Positions 45,766 through 54,326 of a DNA stretch of 64,000 bases are shown here, piece after piece (the first letter of the stretch is position 1; every line of letters starts with the position of its first letter). This stretch comes from Sphingomonas sp. 3P27F8 (GTDB lineage: Bacteria > Pseudomonadota > Alphaproteobacteria > Sphingomonadales > Sphingomonadaceae), in contig NZ_SCNL01000009.1 of assembly GCF_005502745.1 (NCBI RefSeq), positions 1 to 64,000 of the forward strand, read 5' to 3'. The notes beneath the pieces are model-generated. The model was not told the DNA's origin and made no database searches. It saw only the letters and a list, made by a program, of their open reading frames with translations. Position numbers and translations under genes: made by a program.

Positions 45766-46584
45766 ATGACCACGATCGATTATCACGCAGCTATCCGCCT
45801 GTTAGTCGCGGTTCGCGGTCACCCGTTCGATCGGAACGCCTTCGCAGCGCTTTTCGATGATATGCCCGGGATCGCCGCGACATTCGTCGACCAACCAGCG
45901 GCCGCGCATATGATGCGGCCCGATCTGATCGAGGCGTTCGACGCGCTAGTGCTGTATGACATGCCCGGCCTCGACTTCGTCGCCGAGCCGCGCGCGGCGC
46001 CTGTTTCCCCTCCCCCGGGATTCGTAGAGAATTTCACCGCGATGCTCGACCGCGGCATAGGGGTACTCGCGCTTCACCACGCGCTTGCCGGCTGGCCGGG
46101 CTGGCCAGAATACGGCGAATTGCTCGGTGGCACATTCCTGTATCGGTCGGGCATCTTGCGTGGTCAGCAGCGAGCAGATTCCGGCTATCGACATCAAGTC
46201 GATTATACCGCTGAGGTCGTCACGCCGGATCACCCTGTCCTTGCCGACATTCCGGCGACCTTCCCCATGGTCGACGAACTATATCTGGGCGAGGTGTTCG
46301 AGGACGATGTGGTGCCGTTGTTGCGCGCCCGACACGCCTTTGCTCGCGACAATTTCTACTCCGCGACCGCCGCGATCGAGGGCCGCATGTTCTCGAATGA
46401 AGGATGGGAACATCCCGACGGCTCAAACCTGATCGGCTGGGCGAAGCGCGCGCGTAACAGCCCGCTAGTCTATCTTCAACCTGGCGACGATAAAGTGACG
46501 TACGACAATCCGGTATATCGAAAGCTCGTCGAGAATGCGGTTCGCTGGGTCTCATCGCCAGCCGCCCGGGAGTGGGCAAAGTGA
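45766..46584 (+). CDS. ThuA-like protein (trehalose-utilisation domain family)
   Basis: This 272-aa protein has the class-I-glutamine-amidotransferase-like ThuA fold: VAVRGHPFDRNAFAALF, YDMPGLDFVA, GIGVLALHHALAGWPGWPEYGELLGG, DHPVLADIPATF and GWEHPDGSNLIGWAKRARNSPLVYLQPGDDKVTYDNPVYRKLVENAVRW. The family is linked to disaccharide (3-keto) metabolism in some bacteria but is also found in many catabolic loci. It is probably cytosolic, with no signal peptide. The dead SDR gene starts inside its stop. Confidence 0.78.
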   Translation: MTTIDYHAAIRLLVAVRGHPFDRNAFAALFDDMPGIAATFVDQPAAAHMMRPDLIEAFDALVLYDMPGLDFVAEPRAAPVSPPPGFVENFTAMLDRGIGVLALHHALAGWPGWPEYGELLGGTFLYRSGILRGQQRADSGYRHQVDYTAEVVTPDHPVLADIPATFPMVDELYLGEVFEDDVVPLLRARHAFARDNFYSATAAIEGRMFSNEGWEHPDGSNLIGWAKRARNSPLVYLQPGDDKVTYDNPVYRKLVENAVRWVSSPAAREWAK

Positions 46585-47011
46585 GCATGCGGCTGGCCGG
46601 GCGCCATATACTTGTCAAAGGCGCAGGTTCGGAAATTCTGCGACGACGATTGCGCGGCTTGAGACGGACGGTGCCAAGGTATTCGGCGTGGATCGGGCAC
46701 GGTGCGGTAGTTATCTCACTGAACGTCACCGAGGCCGATGCAGCGGAGCGGATCATTAACGGCGCGATCGAGGCGATGGGTCCGTTAGACGGGATGGCGC
46801 TATGCGCGGGGATCGGGGCCCGGAGAATATCGGGGCCGCCTTCACCGCCAACCCAGCCGATGCCGCATTCCGGGGGCAGAAAGCCGCGCTCGGGCGGCTG
46901 CGCAGGCCGAAGGATATCGCCGACGTCATCGCCTCCCTGATGAGCGACGCTGCGCGCTTCATCACCGGCGGCGGGATAATGGCGGACGGTGCGGCAATGG
47001 CCGCACCGTAG
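46581..47011 (+). pseudogene. SDR-family oxidoreductase pseudogene
   Basis: A GTG at 46581 overlaps the ThuA-like stop, suggesting a former operon member. The pieces are MRLAGRHILVKGAGS, then in another frame ATTIARLETDGAKVFGVDR (the cofactor-binding start), then back in frame TEADAAERIINGAIEAMGPLDGMALCAGIG. After a deletion comes ADAAFRGQKAALGRLRRPKDIADVIASLMSDAARFITGGGIMADGAA. The central YxxxK catalytic part is absent, and about 430 bases remain of the roughly 750 expected, so it cannot be active. Confidence 0.82.
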
Positions 47012-47023
47012 CCCAAACGGGCG

Positions 47024-47782
47024 TCAGAACTGGACGCGCTTGGTATAGCCACCATCGACGATCAGGTTGGTGCCCGTGATCCACGCCGCCGCCGGGCTGG
47101 CGAGAAAGGCGATCGCGTTCGCCACATCGGCAGTCTCGCCAAGCCGCTTTACGGCTGTCGCCTCCTCGAACGACTTGTACATGTCCGGCGCGCCTTTCCG
47201 GATGTCGTCCCAATTGCCTCCCTCGAACCAAACCGGCCCGGGCGATACCGCGTTGACACGAATTCCCTTCGGGCCCCACGCCTGGCTAAGCTGACCCGAA
47301 TAGGTGAGCAACGCGGCCTTGATGGCGTTGAAGGCGTTCGGCGCGAAGAAGGTTTCCGTCGCCGCGATACTGGCGAGGATTACGATCGACGCCGCTTTCG
47401 ATTCTTCGAGATAGGGCAGCATCGCCTCGCACCCGCGCACGGTTCCGAGCACGTCCATCTTGTAGCAAGCGTCCCAATCCTGCGCGAGCTTCGAGCCGGA
47501 CGCGCTGGCGGATGGGATGAAGATATCGCATCCGCCAAGTTCGTCAGCGATCTCGGCCAGCAACGCGGGATAGCGATCGAGATCGGCAAGATCGCCCTGC
47601 CTCGCCACCACCTTGCCGCCATGCCGCGCATAGGCTTTTGCCGCATCGTCGATCTGTTCCCGGTTGCGGGAGAAGAAGCCGACGTCGCAGCCTTCCGCCG
47701 CGAGCAATTCCAGCGTCGCACGCCCGGTCCCGCGGCTGCCGCCGGTCAGCACCACTTTCAGGCCCTTGAGTTTCAGGTCCAT
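47024..47782 (-). CDS. SDR-family protein lacking the catalytic Tyr
   Basis: This is a 252-aa SDR-like protein. The cofactor site is VLTGGSRGTGRATLELL, but the usual NNAG motif is replaced by IPSASASG (about 89-96). The active-site position before Lys155 is Phe151 (FNAIK) instead of Tyr, while Ser138 is kept. It ends WITGTNLIVDGGYTKRVQF. Either it works without the Tyr, catalyses a non-redox step, or is a degraded copy. It is convergent with the pseudogene end and the last gene of the leftward run from 50764. Confidence 0.8.
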   Translation of the reverse strand: MDLKLKGLKVVLTGGSRGTGRATLELLAAEGCDVGFFSRNREQIDDAAKAYARHGGKVVARQGDLADLDRYPALLAEIADELGGCDIFIPSASASGSKLAQDWDACYKMDVLGTVRGCEAMLPYLEESKAASIVILASIAATETFFAPNAFNAIKAALLTYSGQLSQAWGPKGIRVNAVSPGPVWFEGGNWDDIRKGAPDMYKSFEEATAVKRLGETADVANAIAFLASPAAAWITGTNLIVDGGYTKRVQF

Positions 47783-47831
47783 GTTTCTCTCCTTAGTCGG
47801 TCGTGTGGATCATCATCAGACGCAGGCGGCC

Positions 47832-48608
47832 TCACACGCCCACCATCCCGGCGGTCGCCCCGCCGTCGATCACATAATCGGCGCCGGTCACGAACGCCGC
47901 ATCGTCCGATCCCAGATACGCGACCAGCCCGGCGATCTCCTCCAGTGTGGCCATCCGCTTCATCGGCGATACGCCTTCGAGCATTGTGCGCGCCGCAATC
48001 GGATCGGGCGCGCCGGTAATGGCCCCTTCAATCAACGCCGTGGCGACGACGCCGGGAAGGATCGCGTTGCAACGGATGCGATAGCCGTGCGCCGCGCAAT
48101 GCATCGCAATCGACTTGGCAAGCAGACGGACGCCACCCTTGGAAGTAGTATATCCGACATTGCCCGCCAGCCCCAGCATCCCGCTGATCGAGCTGTTGAG
48201 GACGATCGAACCGCCTGGCCCCTCGGGATTGTCGCGCATGATGCGGATCGCGGCCTGCGCGGTGAGCATCGGGCCGGTCAGGTTGATCGCGATGATGTCG
48301 TTCCAGGCCGCAAGCGAGATATCCTCGACATTGGTATCCCCGCCCTCCACGCCAGCATTGGCGAAGGCGAGATCGAGCCGGCCGAGCGCGCGAAGCGCCT
48401 GCTCCACCCCGGCCCATCCAGCAGTGTCCTCCACCGCGTGGCGAACGAAGATCGCGCCGGTTTCATCCGACACCCGCGCGCCCGCATTCTCGTTGCGCCC
48501 GGTAAAAACCACCTGTGCGCCTTCTCGCCGAAGGCGCGCCACGGTGGCCTCGCCGATGCCACTCGTGCCACCGGTAACGAACGCGACTTTGCCGCGATAG
48601 CGTTCCAT
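47832..48608 (-). CDS. SDR-family oxidoreductase
   Basis: The protein is 258 aa from ATG 48608. It has cofactor motif FVTGGTSGIGEATV, NAGVEGGDT, Ser in LNSSISGMLGLAGNVG and the YTTSK active site, with C-terminal VTGADYVIDGGATAG. It is a probable NAD(P)-dependent alcohol/ketone dehydrogenase of the catabolic pathway. It overlaps the upstream NTF2-like gene (TGATG), and 49 bases separate it from the following SDR. The substrate is not known. Confidence 0.84.
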   Translation of the reverse strand: MERYRGKVAFVTGGTSGIGEATVARLRREGAQVVFTGRNENAGARVSDETGAIFVRHAVEDTAGWAGVEQALRALGRLDLAFANAGVEGGDTNVEDISLAAWNDIIAINLTGPMLTAQAAIRIMRDNPEGPGGSIVLNSSISGMLGLAGNVGYTTSKGGVRLLAKSIAMHCAAHGYRIRCNAILPGVVATALIEGAITGAPDPIAARTMLEGVSPMKRMATLEEIAGLVAYLGSDDAAFVTGADYVIDGGATAGMVGV

Positions 48609-49015
48609 CAGCGTACCTGAAGCACGGTGTAGCCGCGCGATGTGAAACGCCATTCGCCATCGGCATCGCGGCGCAGATCATCGTCGTAACGCCCGGATAC
48701 AAGCCGCTCGGTTCCATCCGTCTGCTTGAGCATCTCCAGCATGTAACTGCGGGCGGTGGCCTTATCGCCGTCGATCGACACCGCCCCGTGCGCCACATAC
48801 ATACCCGCGCACTCGAAGCCGGCCATCAGTTTCACCCACAGATCGGATATTGCCTGTCGGCCTTCGGCGCGATGCTCGCCAACCTGCCAGTGCGCGTCGG
48901 CGGCCCAGCATTCGGCATAATCCTCAAGATCGCGCCGGAATACCGCATCGTTATACGATTCGATGCGCTCGCGAATGGCGAGGCGATCGGCCACGCTGCC
49001 TGTAAATCCGCGCAT
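48608..49015 (-). CDS. NTF2/SnoaL-like protein
   Basis: This 135-aa cone-shaped alpha+beta protein has the SnoaL-like pattern: VADRLAIRERIESYNDAVFRRDLEDYAECWAADAHWQVGEHRAEGR, then FECAGMYVAHGAVSIDGDKATARSYMLEML and LVSGRYDDDLRRDADGEWRFTSRGY. Members can be isomerases, hydrolases, hydratases or subunits. It overlaps the ABM gene by one base on its start side and the SDR by one on its stop side. It is shorter than the three similar proteins of the Rieske run. Confidence 0.72.
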   Translation of the reverse strand: MRGFTGSVADRLAIRERIESYNDAVFRRDLEDYAECWAADAHWQVGEHRAEGRQAISDLWVKLMAGFECAGMYVAHGAVSIDGDKATARSYMLEMLKQTDGTERLVSGRYDDDLRRDADGEWRFTSRGYTVLQVR

Positions 49016-49362
49016 CAGATGACCTTCGCGAAATACGCCTGCGGCGTGCCGGTGGCGTCATAGACCTGCTCAACCGCATCGCAGCGATATTTCTGCGAAC
49101 GCGCCTGGATCAGACCGGATTTGCCGACGTGATCGCGCATCGCAGCATAACTCGGATCGCGGAAGTGGCTGGCGAGCGCATCCTCGCTTTCCCATTCCTC
49201 GTAAACGTTAACGCGCCCCGGCTTGGCAGGATCAAGCGACCAGTCATAGGCTACGCAGCCCGCTTCCGCTCGCGATGCCTCGATCAGCGGCTGTGCGTCG
49301 AGCAGCGCCTGCTGTGCGCCGTCAGGCTCCAGATCGATAACCGCATTGATGATGATCGGCAC
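49015..49362 (-). CDS. Antibiotic-biosynthesis-monooxygenase (ABM) domain protein
   Basis: This 115-aa small dimeric-barrel protein has IIINAVIDLEPDGAQQALLDAQPLIEASRAEAGCVAYDWSLDP and VYEEWESEDALASHFRDPSY, the ABM signature with the Y-E-E-W motif. Such proteins are cofactor-free quinol monooxygenases or reductive-pathway partners. It overlaps the NTF2-like gene (TGATG) and follows the MFS gene by 13 bases, so it should be in the same transcript. Confidence 0.75.
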   Translation of the reverse strand: MPIIINAVIDLEPDGAQQALLDAQPLIEASRAEAGCVAYDWSLDPAKPGRVNVYEEWESEDALASHFRDPSYAAMRDHVGKSGLIQARSQKYRCDAVEQVYDATGTPQAYFAKVI

Positions 49363-49375
49363 GTATTCCTCCTCG

Positions 49376-50764
49376 TCAGGTCTGTTTAAGTTGTCCGTCG
49401 CGCACCATCGCCGGACGGGTGAATATCACCGCGGCCAGCGCGACGACGATGCCGCCCGCCAGCGCCAGGAAGGGGATGGTGAAATCGTCGGCCGCCAGCA
49501 CCTTCGTGCCCGGGTCAAGCAGCACCATGGTCACCGTGGCGCCAAGACCGGTGCCGACCTGCTGGGCGGTGAAGAGCAATGCGGTGCCCACGCCCTGTTC
49601 GCCCGGGGCGAGCGGCGCGGTCGCGGCCTGCATCATCACGATGAAGGTTGTGACGCTGCCAAGCGCGCAGATGACCATGCCGGGCGCGATGCTGGTCGCA
49701 TATGGCTGCCCCATGGACATCGCGAGCCACGTCAATCCGGCAAGGTTTAGCAGTCCGGCCCCCAGCACCGCCCTTCGCGCGGTAACACGCGCAAGCAGGG
49801 TCGGCGCGAGTTGGCCCGCCGCGATCACGGCGAGGGCGTAGGGCATCGCTGCCAGACCGGCCAACGCCGGCGCGAAGCCCAGTACGCGCTGCATGTAAAG
49901 CTGTGACAAGACGAGAAGACCGCCGACAGCCGCCATGAACAACGTGAGCGTGAATGCCGACAGCGCGAACATCGGTCGCCGCACCAGGGTCGCGGGCACC
50001 AGCGGCGCAGCGACACGCCGCTCGATCGCGACGAACATCGCGACCGTCACGCCCGCACCGGCCAGCATCGCGAGTGTCGTGGGCGCCACCCCGATTCGCC
50101 CGAGCAGCGCGATACCGCCGACCAGCAGCGTCATCGCGACGGTCGCGGTGATCGCTCCCGCGCCGTCGATCGCTTCGCCGCGTGTCGTCGCGACCCGCGG
50201 CAGCCAGGCCAGCGTCATGGACAATGCGATGCCGACGAGCGGCACGTTCACGAAGAACGCGCCGCGCCATCCGAATGTCGAAACGATCCAGCCACCAACG
50301 AGCAGCCCGACGATCAGCGACAATCCTTGGGTGATCCCGAATATGCCAAGCGCGCGATGACGGATCGGCCCGTCCGGCAGGAAGGCGGTGATGAGCGCGA
50401 ACGCGCCGGGGGAGAGCAGCGCCACTGCGAGCCCCTGCGCAACGCGGGCGGCCAGGACGAGTTCGAAATGAGGCGCGAGCCCCGCCGCCAGCGACGCCAG
50501 CCCGAACAGCGCCAGGCCGACGGTGAGCGCGCGGCGATGGCCGTAGCGGTCGACCAGCTTGCCGCCGACGATCAGCGTCCCGGCCAGCGCCAGCGTGTTC
50601 GCGGTAACGACCCAGCCCAACGTGGCGGGCGAGACACCTAGATCGCGCCCGATCGACGGTAGCGCCAGGCTCACGATGGCGAAATCCGCCGTCAGGATCA
50701 GCTTCGTCAGCGCCATCAACGCGATTACCCGCCGGTGGTGTCTGGCGTCACTCGCCTCCATCAC
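49376..50764 (-). CDS. MFS transporter, DHA2-like
   Basis: The protein is 462 aa with about 14 hydrophobic segments. The first half holds the MFS motif A-like GGKLVDRYGHRRALTVGLALFG and motif C-like GLLVGGWIVSTFGWRGAFFVNVP, as in EmrB/DHA2 multidrug exporters. It may export a substrate or intermediate of the pathway. It heads the leftward run with ABM, NTF2-like and two SDR genes and is divergent from an MDR reductase. Confidence 0.82.
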   Translation of the reverse strand: MMEASDARHHRRVIALMALTKLILTADFAIVSLALPSIGRDLGVSPATLGWVVTANTLALAGTLIVGGKLVDRYGHRRALTVGLALFGLASLAAGLAPHFELVLAARVAQGLAVALLSPGAFALITAFLPDGPIRHRALGIFGITQGLSLIVGLLVGGWIVSTFGWRGAFFVNVPLVGIALSMTLAWLPRVATTRGEAIDGAGAITATVAMTLLVGGIALLGRIGVAPTTLAMLAGAGVTVAMFVAIERRVAAPLVPATLVRRPMFALSAFTLTLFMAAVGGLLVLSQLYMQRVLGFAPALAGLAAMPYALAVIAAGQLAPTLLARVTARRAVLGAGLLNLAGLTWLAMSMGQPYATSIAPGMVICALGSVTTFIVMMQAATAPLAPGEQGVGTALLFTAQQVGTGLGATVTMVLLDPGTKVLAADDFTIPFLALAGGIVVALAAVIFTRPAMVRDGQLKQT

Positions 50765-50796
50765 CCTCTCCCGCTATCGTCCGCGCTTGATGCGCG

Positions 50797-50815
50797 ATAA
50801 CATGCACAGCGTTAT
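50797..50815. promoter_or_regulatory. Inverted repeat in the MFS/MDR divergent promoter region
   Basis: ATAAC at 50797-50801 and GTTAT at 50811-50815 with a nine-base spacer sit in the 80-base gap between two divergent starts. Short arms make this a weak operator candidate. Confidence 0.3.
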
Positions 50816-50846
50816 ATATTTAGCTGCGCAACACAAGGAGAAGATG

Positions 50847-51866
50847 ATGCCGACCAACCGCCGCTTCCTGCTCGAACGCCGGCCGAACGGCGTGCCCGGC
50901 CCTGCGGACTTCCGTTTGGCGGAAGCGCCCGTCCCGGTTCCGGGTGACGGTGAGTTCGTAGTCCGCACGATCTACGCCTCGCTCGACCCTGCGATGCGCG
51001 GCTGGCTTGACGATGCACCGTCCTACATGCCGCCGATTCCGCTGGGCGATGCGGTACGTGCCAGTACCGTGGGGCGTGTGGCAGCCTCGAAGAACGCGGA
51101 CTTTCCAGAGGGAGCATGGGTCAGCGGGCTCGGCGCGATCGAGGAATATTCGCTGTCGCAGGCCGGCGGCTTCATGCGGCGGATCGACCCCGATGCGGTG
51201 CCGTCCCCCTCCAACTATCTCTCGGTGCTCGGCGCGGTCGGGATGACGGCTTATTTCGGCGTTGTGGACGTGCTGGGCGCTAAAGCGGGGCAAACTCTGC
51301 TGGTGTCGGGCGCCGCCGGTGCGGTCGGCTCGCTGGTAGGGCAGATCGGCAAGATCCTTGGCTGTCGCACGATCGGGATCACCGGAGGACCGGAGAAGGT
51401 GGCGCGGCTGACGCGGGATTATAAATACGACGTCGGCATCGACTATCGCCGCAAGGATCGCGTGACACTGGAAACGGAAATCCGCGCCGCCGCGCCGGAT
51501 GGCATCGATCTGGTATTCGAGAATGTCGGTGGAGACATCCTCGATGCGACTCTGGCCTGTCTTTCCACTCATGCGACCGTCGCGCTGTGTGGCCTCATCA
51601 GCGAGTATAACTCGCCGGAGAAGATCGGCGCGCGCCAGCTGTGGCAATTGATCGTCCACCGCGCGTCGATCCGTGGCTTCCTGGTCTCGGATTATCTGGC
51701 CCGGTTCGAGGAGGGTGGCGCGCAGATGGCCGCCTGGATACGGGAGGGCAAGCTGCGGTTCGACGAGCATATCGATCGCGGCATCGAGAATGCGCTGCCC
51801 GCGTTCCTGCGCCTGTTCGAGGGGACGAACGAGGGCAAGATGATCCTCCAGATCGGCGAACCCTGA
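50847..51866 (+). CDS. NADP-dependent MDR oxidoreductase (PTGR/CurA-like)
   Basis: The protein is 339 aa from the ATG at 50847; the ATG at 50844 is only three bases from AGGAG and so less likely. Landmarks are RPNGVPGPADFRLAEAPVPVPGDGEFVVRTIYASLDPAMRGWL, the nucleotide-binding LLVSGAAGAVGSLVGQIGKILG and FENVGGDILDATL. The family reduces activated double bonds (alkenal or enoyl) with NADPH and has no zinc. It is divergent from the MFS operon and ends at a bidirectional terminator. Confidence 0.86.
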   Translation: MPTNRRFLLERRPNGVPGPADFRLAEAPVPVPGDGEFVVRTIYASLDPAMRGWLDDAPSYMPPIPLGDAVRASTVGRVAASKNADFPEGAWVSGLGAIEEYSLSQAGGFMRRIDPDAVPSPSNYLSVLGAVGMTAYFGVVDVLGAKAGQTLLVSGAAGAVGSLVGQIGKILGCRTIGITGGPEKVARLTRDYKYDVGIDYRRKDRVTLETEIRAAAPDGIDLVFENVGGDILDATLACLSTHATVALCGLISEYNSPEKIGARQLWQLIVHRASIRGFLVSDYLARFEEGGAQMAAWIREGKLRFDEHIDRGIENALPAFLRLFEGTNEGKMILQIGEP

Positions 51867-51878
51867 TCCTTCTCATTG

Positions 51879-51914
51879 ATGGCCTCGCCGCGCCGATCGG
51901 CACGGCGAGGCCAT
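51879..51914. terminator. Bidirectional hairpin between MDR and Rieske genes
   Basis: Twelve-base perfect arms ATGGCCTCGCCG / CGGCGAGGCCAT with a 12-base loop start 13 bases after the MDR stop and end four bases before the Rieske stop, marking the ends of two convergent runs. Confidence 0.7.
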
Positions 51915-51918
51915 GCAT

Positions 51919-53259
51919 TCAGGCGCTCATCCACTTTTCCAGATTTTCGTGGAAATAGCGCACGCGCCGCTCCTGCCAGGCAAGATAGTCGCGCTTGTAG
52001 CCGCGCGAGTGAAGCCCGCGCTGCTGCACTTCCCACACCTCTACATCCTGGGTGATTCCCGGCCCCATGTCGACCTCGCCGACCTTGCCCTGAACGTGGG
52101 GTGCCGGCACCGAGACATCGACCCATTCGGCCATGCTCTGCGAATAATAGCGCTCGGTGCCTTCGGGAAAGAGCGTCATGTACCACATATCGAAATAGCA
52201 TTTCTCGGGATCGCTCTCGTGCGGGCGACCGCGCAGCCAGATGTTTCCGTCCGGCTTCAGGCTGAACGACAGGTTCGGGAAGATCGTGAAATGCCAGTGG
52301 TCGGTAAGCTGATCGTCATGATAGGTCGAGAAGTCGAAGCCCTTCTCCGCTCCCTTCTCGCGCTTGGCTTTTTGCAGCGCGGAGCGGATCTCACCGGTTT
52401 TGCCCCCCCGGAATGAATCCGGGTCCAGCCCCCAGAACTCCAGCTCCTGTTTCAGATAGCCGAGCGTCTCGTTCTCGCCGCCGCGAAGCTGCTTGGTCGG
52501 CCCGGCGCCAGGCATGAACATCCGCGCATGGCCTTCTTCATACAGGTCGAACTGGCAGTGGTGATGTGAATATTCCATCACGAATTTGGTCTGCGGATGG
52601 ACGAACGGCACGTGATAGCTCTCGTTAAAATTGTCCTGGATGAGCTTCCAGTTGAAATTGCCCTCGATCGTCATCCAGTGCGTGCGGACCATCCTGTCCA
52701 TCGGATAGGTATCGATCTGCGCGGCGATCGGCCCCAGGAAATCACGCAACGGTTTCGCGTTGTTATCCATGTTGATCCAGACAAAGCCGGCCCAGACTTC
52801 GCATTTCACCTCTACCATGTTCAGCTTGCCGCACGGCGAGCCCTGAATGAAGTCAGCTTCGTCGGGCACCGTCTTTAGCTTGCCGGCAAGATCATAGGCC
52901 CAGCCGTGATATGGGCACACCAATCGCTTGGCATGCCCCTGCTGGCCCACCACCACGGGCATCCCACGATGTTGGCACACGTTATAGAAGGCTCGCACCG
53001 TATCGCCCTCGCCCCGCACGCAGACGATCGTCTCGGGACCGAAATCGGCGGTCAGCCAGTCGCCCTGCTTCTGAAGCTGCGCCATGACGCCAGCGATCTG
53101 CCAGGTCTTGGTCCAGATCTTGTCCCATTCGCGGGCGGCCCATTCGCGAGAATAATAGCGATCCGGCGTTATCGCGGTATTCCTGAATTCCGGCTCGCGG
53201 AATTTGGACATGTCCGCCCGTGCGATATCGCCTTCGGGCCGGTTGATGACGGTGGCCAT
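51919..53259 (-). CDS. Rieske non-haem iron oxygenase, alpha subunit
   Basis: The protein is 446 aa. The Rieske [2Fe-2S] ligands are C95, H97, C115 and H118 (YNVCQHRGMP, LVCPYHGWAYDL). The catalytic domain has FNESYHVPFVH with ligands H216 and H221, and E213 at the position where an Asp usually bridges the Rieske and mononuclear sites. AGGAGG lies ahead of ATG 53259. It is last in a leftward run after three NTF2-like genes and a second alpha subunit. A reductase and ferredoxin must come from elsewhere. The substrate is unknown. Confidence 0.88.
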   Translation of the reverse strand: MATVINRPEGDIARADMSKFREPEFRNTAITPDRYYSREWAAREWDKIWTKTWQIAGVMAQLQKQGDWLTADFGPETIVCVRGEGDTVRAFYNVCQHRGMPVVVGQQGHAKRLVCPYHGWAYDLAGKLKTVPDEADFIQGSPCGKLNMVEVKCEVWAGFVWINMDNNAKPLRDFLGPIAAQIDTYPMDRMVRTHWMTIEGNFNWKLIQDNFNESYHVPFVHPQTKFVMEYSHHHCQFDLYEEGHARMFMPGAGPTKQLRGGENETLGYLKQELEFWGLDPDSFRGGKTGEIRSALQKAKREKGAEKGFDFSTYHDDQLTDHWHFTIFPNLSFSLKPDGNIWLRGRPHESDPEKCYFDMWYMTLFPEGTERYYSQSMAEWVDVSVPAPHVQGKVGEVDMGPGITQDVEVWEVQQRGLHSRGYKRDYLAWQERRVRYFHENLEKWMSA

Positions 53260-53285
53260 GGCTTTTTCCTCCTAAAAACAGATAA

Positions 53286-53819
53286 TCAGGCGGCCCGCGC
53301 GGTGCGGGCGAAATGCGAATAGGATGCGTCGCTCGTGCCGCGATCGCCGAAGACGTAGCCGGGCGAATTCGCTCGATCCCAGATATCGGACGCGCCCGCG
53401 CTGGTGCTCCAGTCATAAACGGCGTGGCGATGCGCGATCTTCCACACGCCATGACGCCGCTCGAAACGATCGAGATACCGGCCGGCAGCCACCATGAAGC
53501 GATCGCCGCCGTCGCCCGGCAGCACGTGATGGGCAATGAAATATGCCTCACCCTGCGCCTGATCGCCATCGATCTCGACGAGAACGTTACCGATCATGTG
53601 CTGAGTGCGTCGCATCCCCTTCAGCACCTCCATCACCCACGGAACGAAATCGGCCGCCGTGCCCTTGAATCCTCCATGATCGTCGGTGGCGTCGGGATGA
53701 AAAACCTCACGCACCAGATCAGCGTCGCAGCGATCGATCGCGCGCGCGAGCTTGTGGACCAGTTCGACGCAATCCTGCTTGTCCAGCAGCCGCGCGAGTC
53801 GGGGATCGGGTGCGGTCAT
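53286..53819 (-). CDS. NTF2/SnoaL-like protein (third of three)
   Basis: This 177-aa SnoaL_4-like protein has ARLLDKQDCVELVHKLARAIDRCDADLVREVFHPDATDDHGGFKG, MRRTQHMIGNVLVEIDGDQAQGEAYFIAHHVLPG, and GGRYLDRFERR-like sequence (here AAGRYLDRFERRHGVWKIAHRHAVYDW). Both the length and the cone fold resemble ring-hydroxylating oxygenase beta subunits, which belong to the same superfamily. It ends 26 bases before the Rieske alpha gene. Confidence 0.8.
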   Translation of the reverse strand: MTAPDPRLARLLDKQDCVELVHKLARAIDRCDADLVREVFHPDATDDHGGFKGTAADFVPWVMEVLKGMRRTQHMIGNVLVEIDGDQAQGEAYFIAHHVLPGDGGDRFMVAAGRYLDRFERRHGVWKIAHRHAVYDWSTSAGASDIWDRANSPGYVFGDRGTSDASYSHFARTARAA

Positions 53820-53822
53820 TCG

Positions 53823-54326
53823 TCAGTCTCCGGTGTAGCTCGGATCATGGGGGGCACGCGCGCCGATGCGGGACAGGCCGCCATACAGCGGCCCGTCCCA
53901 TGACGCGGTGGATGGCGTGTTGCGGTTCCAGTCGTGGACGTAGCGGCGGTGCGCGATACGCCATTCGCCGCCGCGCTTTTCCAGCCGATCGAGATAGCGG
54001 CCGCCGACCTCCATCTCCTCCGGTCGCTCGGCGCCATCGACTTCATGATAGGCGCGGCAATAGGTTTCCGCCGTGGCGCGATCGCCGTCGATCTCGATCA
54101 GCATGTTGCCGAGGAAATGCTGCGTCCGCCGCATCGCCCCCAGCGCCTTCACCACGCCGCCGGACCAGTCGCCCGCATCCATGAAGCCGTTGCCGTAATC
54201 CGCCTGCGCGCCCGGCCACCACACCGCCCGAAGCACCGCCTCGTCGCAGCGATCTATCCCGCGCGCATAGCGGCAAAGCACATCCTGGATCGCCAGCCGA
54301 TCCGCGAGAAGCGACATCTGGATCAT
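53823..54326 (-). CDS. NTF2/SnoaL-like protein (second of three)
   Basis: This 167-aa protein is paralogous to its neighbours: LADRLAIQDVLCRYARGIDRCDEAVLRAVWWPGAQADYGNGFMDAG, MRRTQHFLGNMLIEIDGDRATAETYCRAYHEV and VGGRYLDRLEKRGGEWRIAHRRYVHDWNR. The MRRTQH and GRYLDR segments match the third copy closely. ATG 54326 overlaps the preceding stop. Its role (isomerase, dehydratase or oxygenase partner) is not known. Confidence 0.8.
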   Translation of the reverse strand: MIQMSLLADRLAIQDVLCRYARGIDRCDEAVLRAVWWPGAQADYGNGFMDAGDWSGGVVKALGAMRRTQHFLGNMLIEIDGDRATAETYCRAYHEVDGAERPEEMEVGGRYLDRLEKRGGEWRIAHRRYVHDWNRNTPSTASWDGPLYGGLSRIGARAPHDPSYTGD

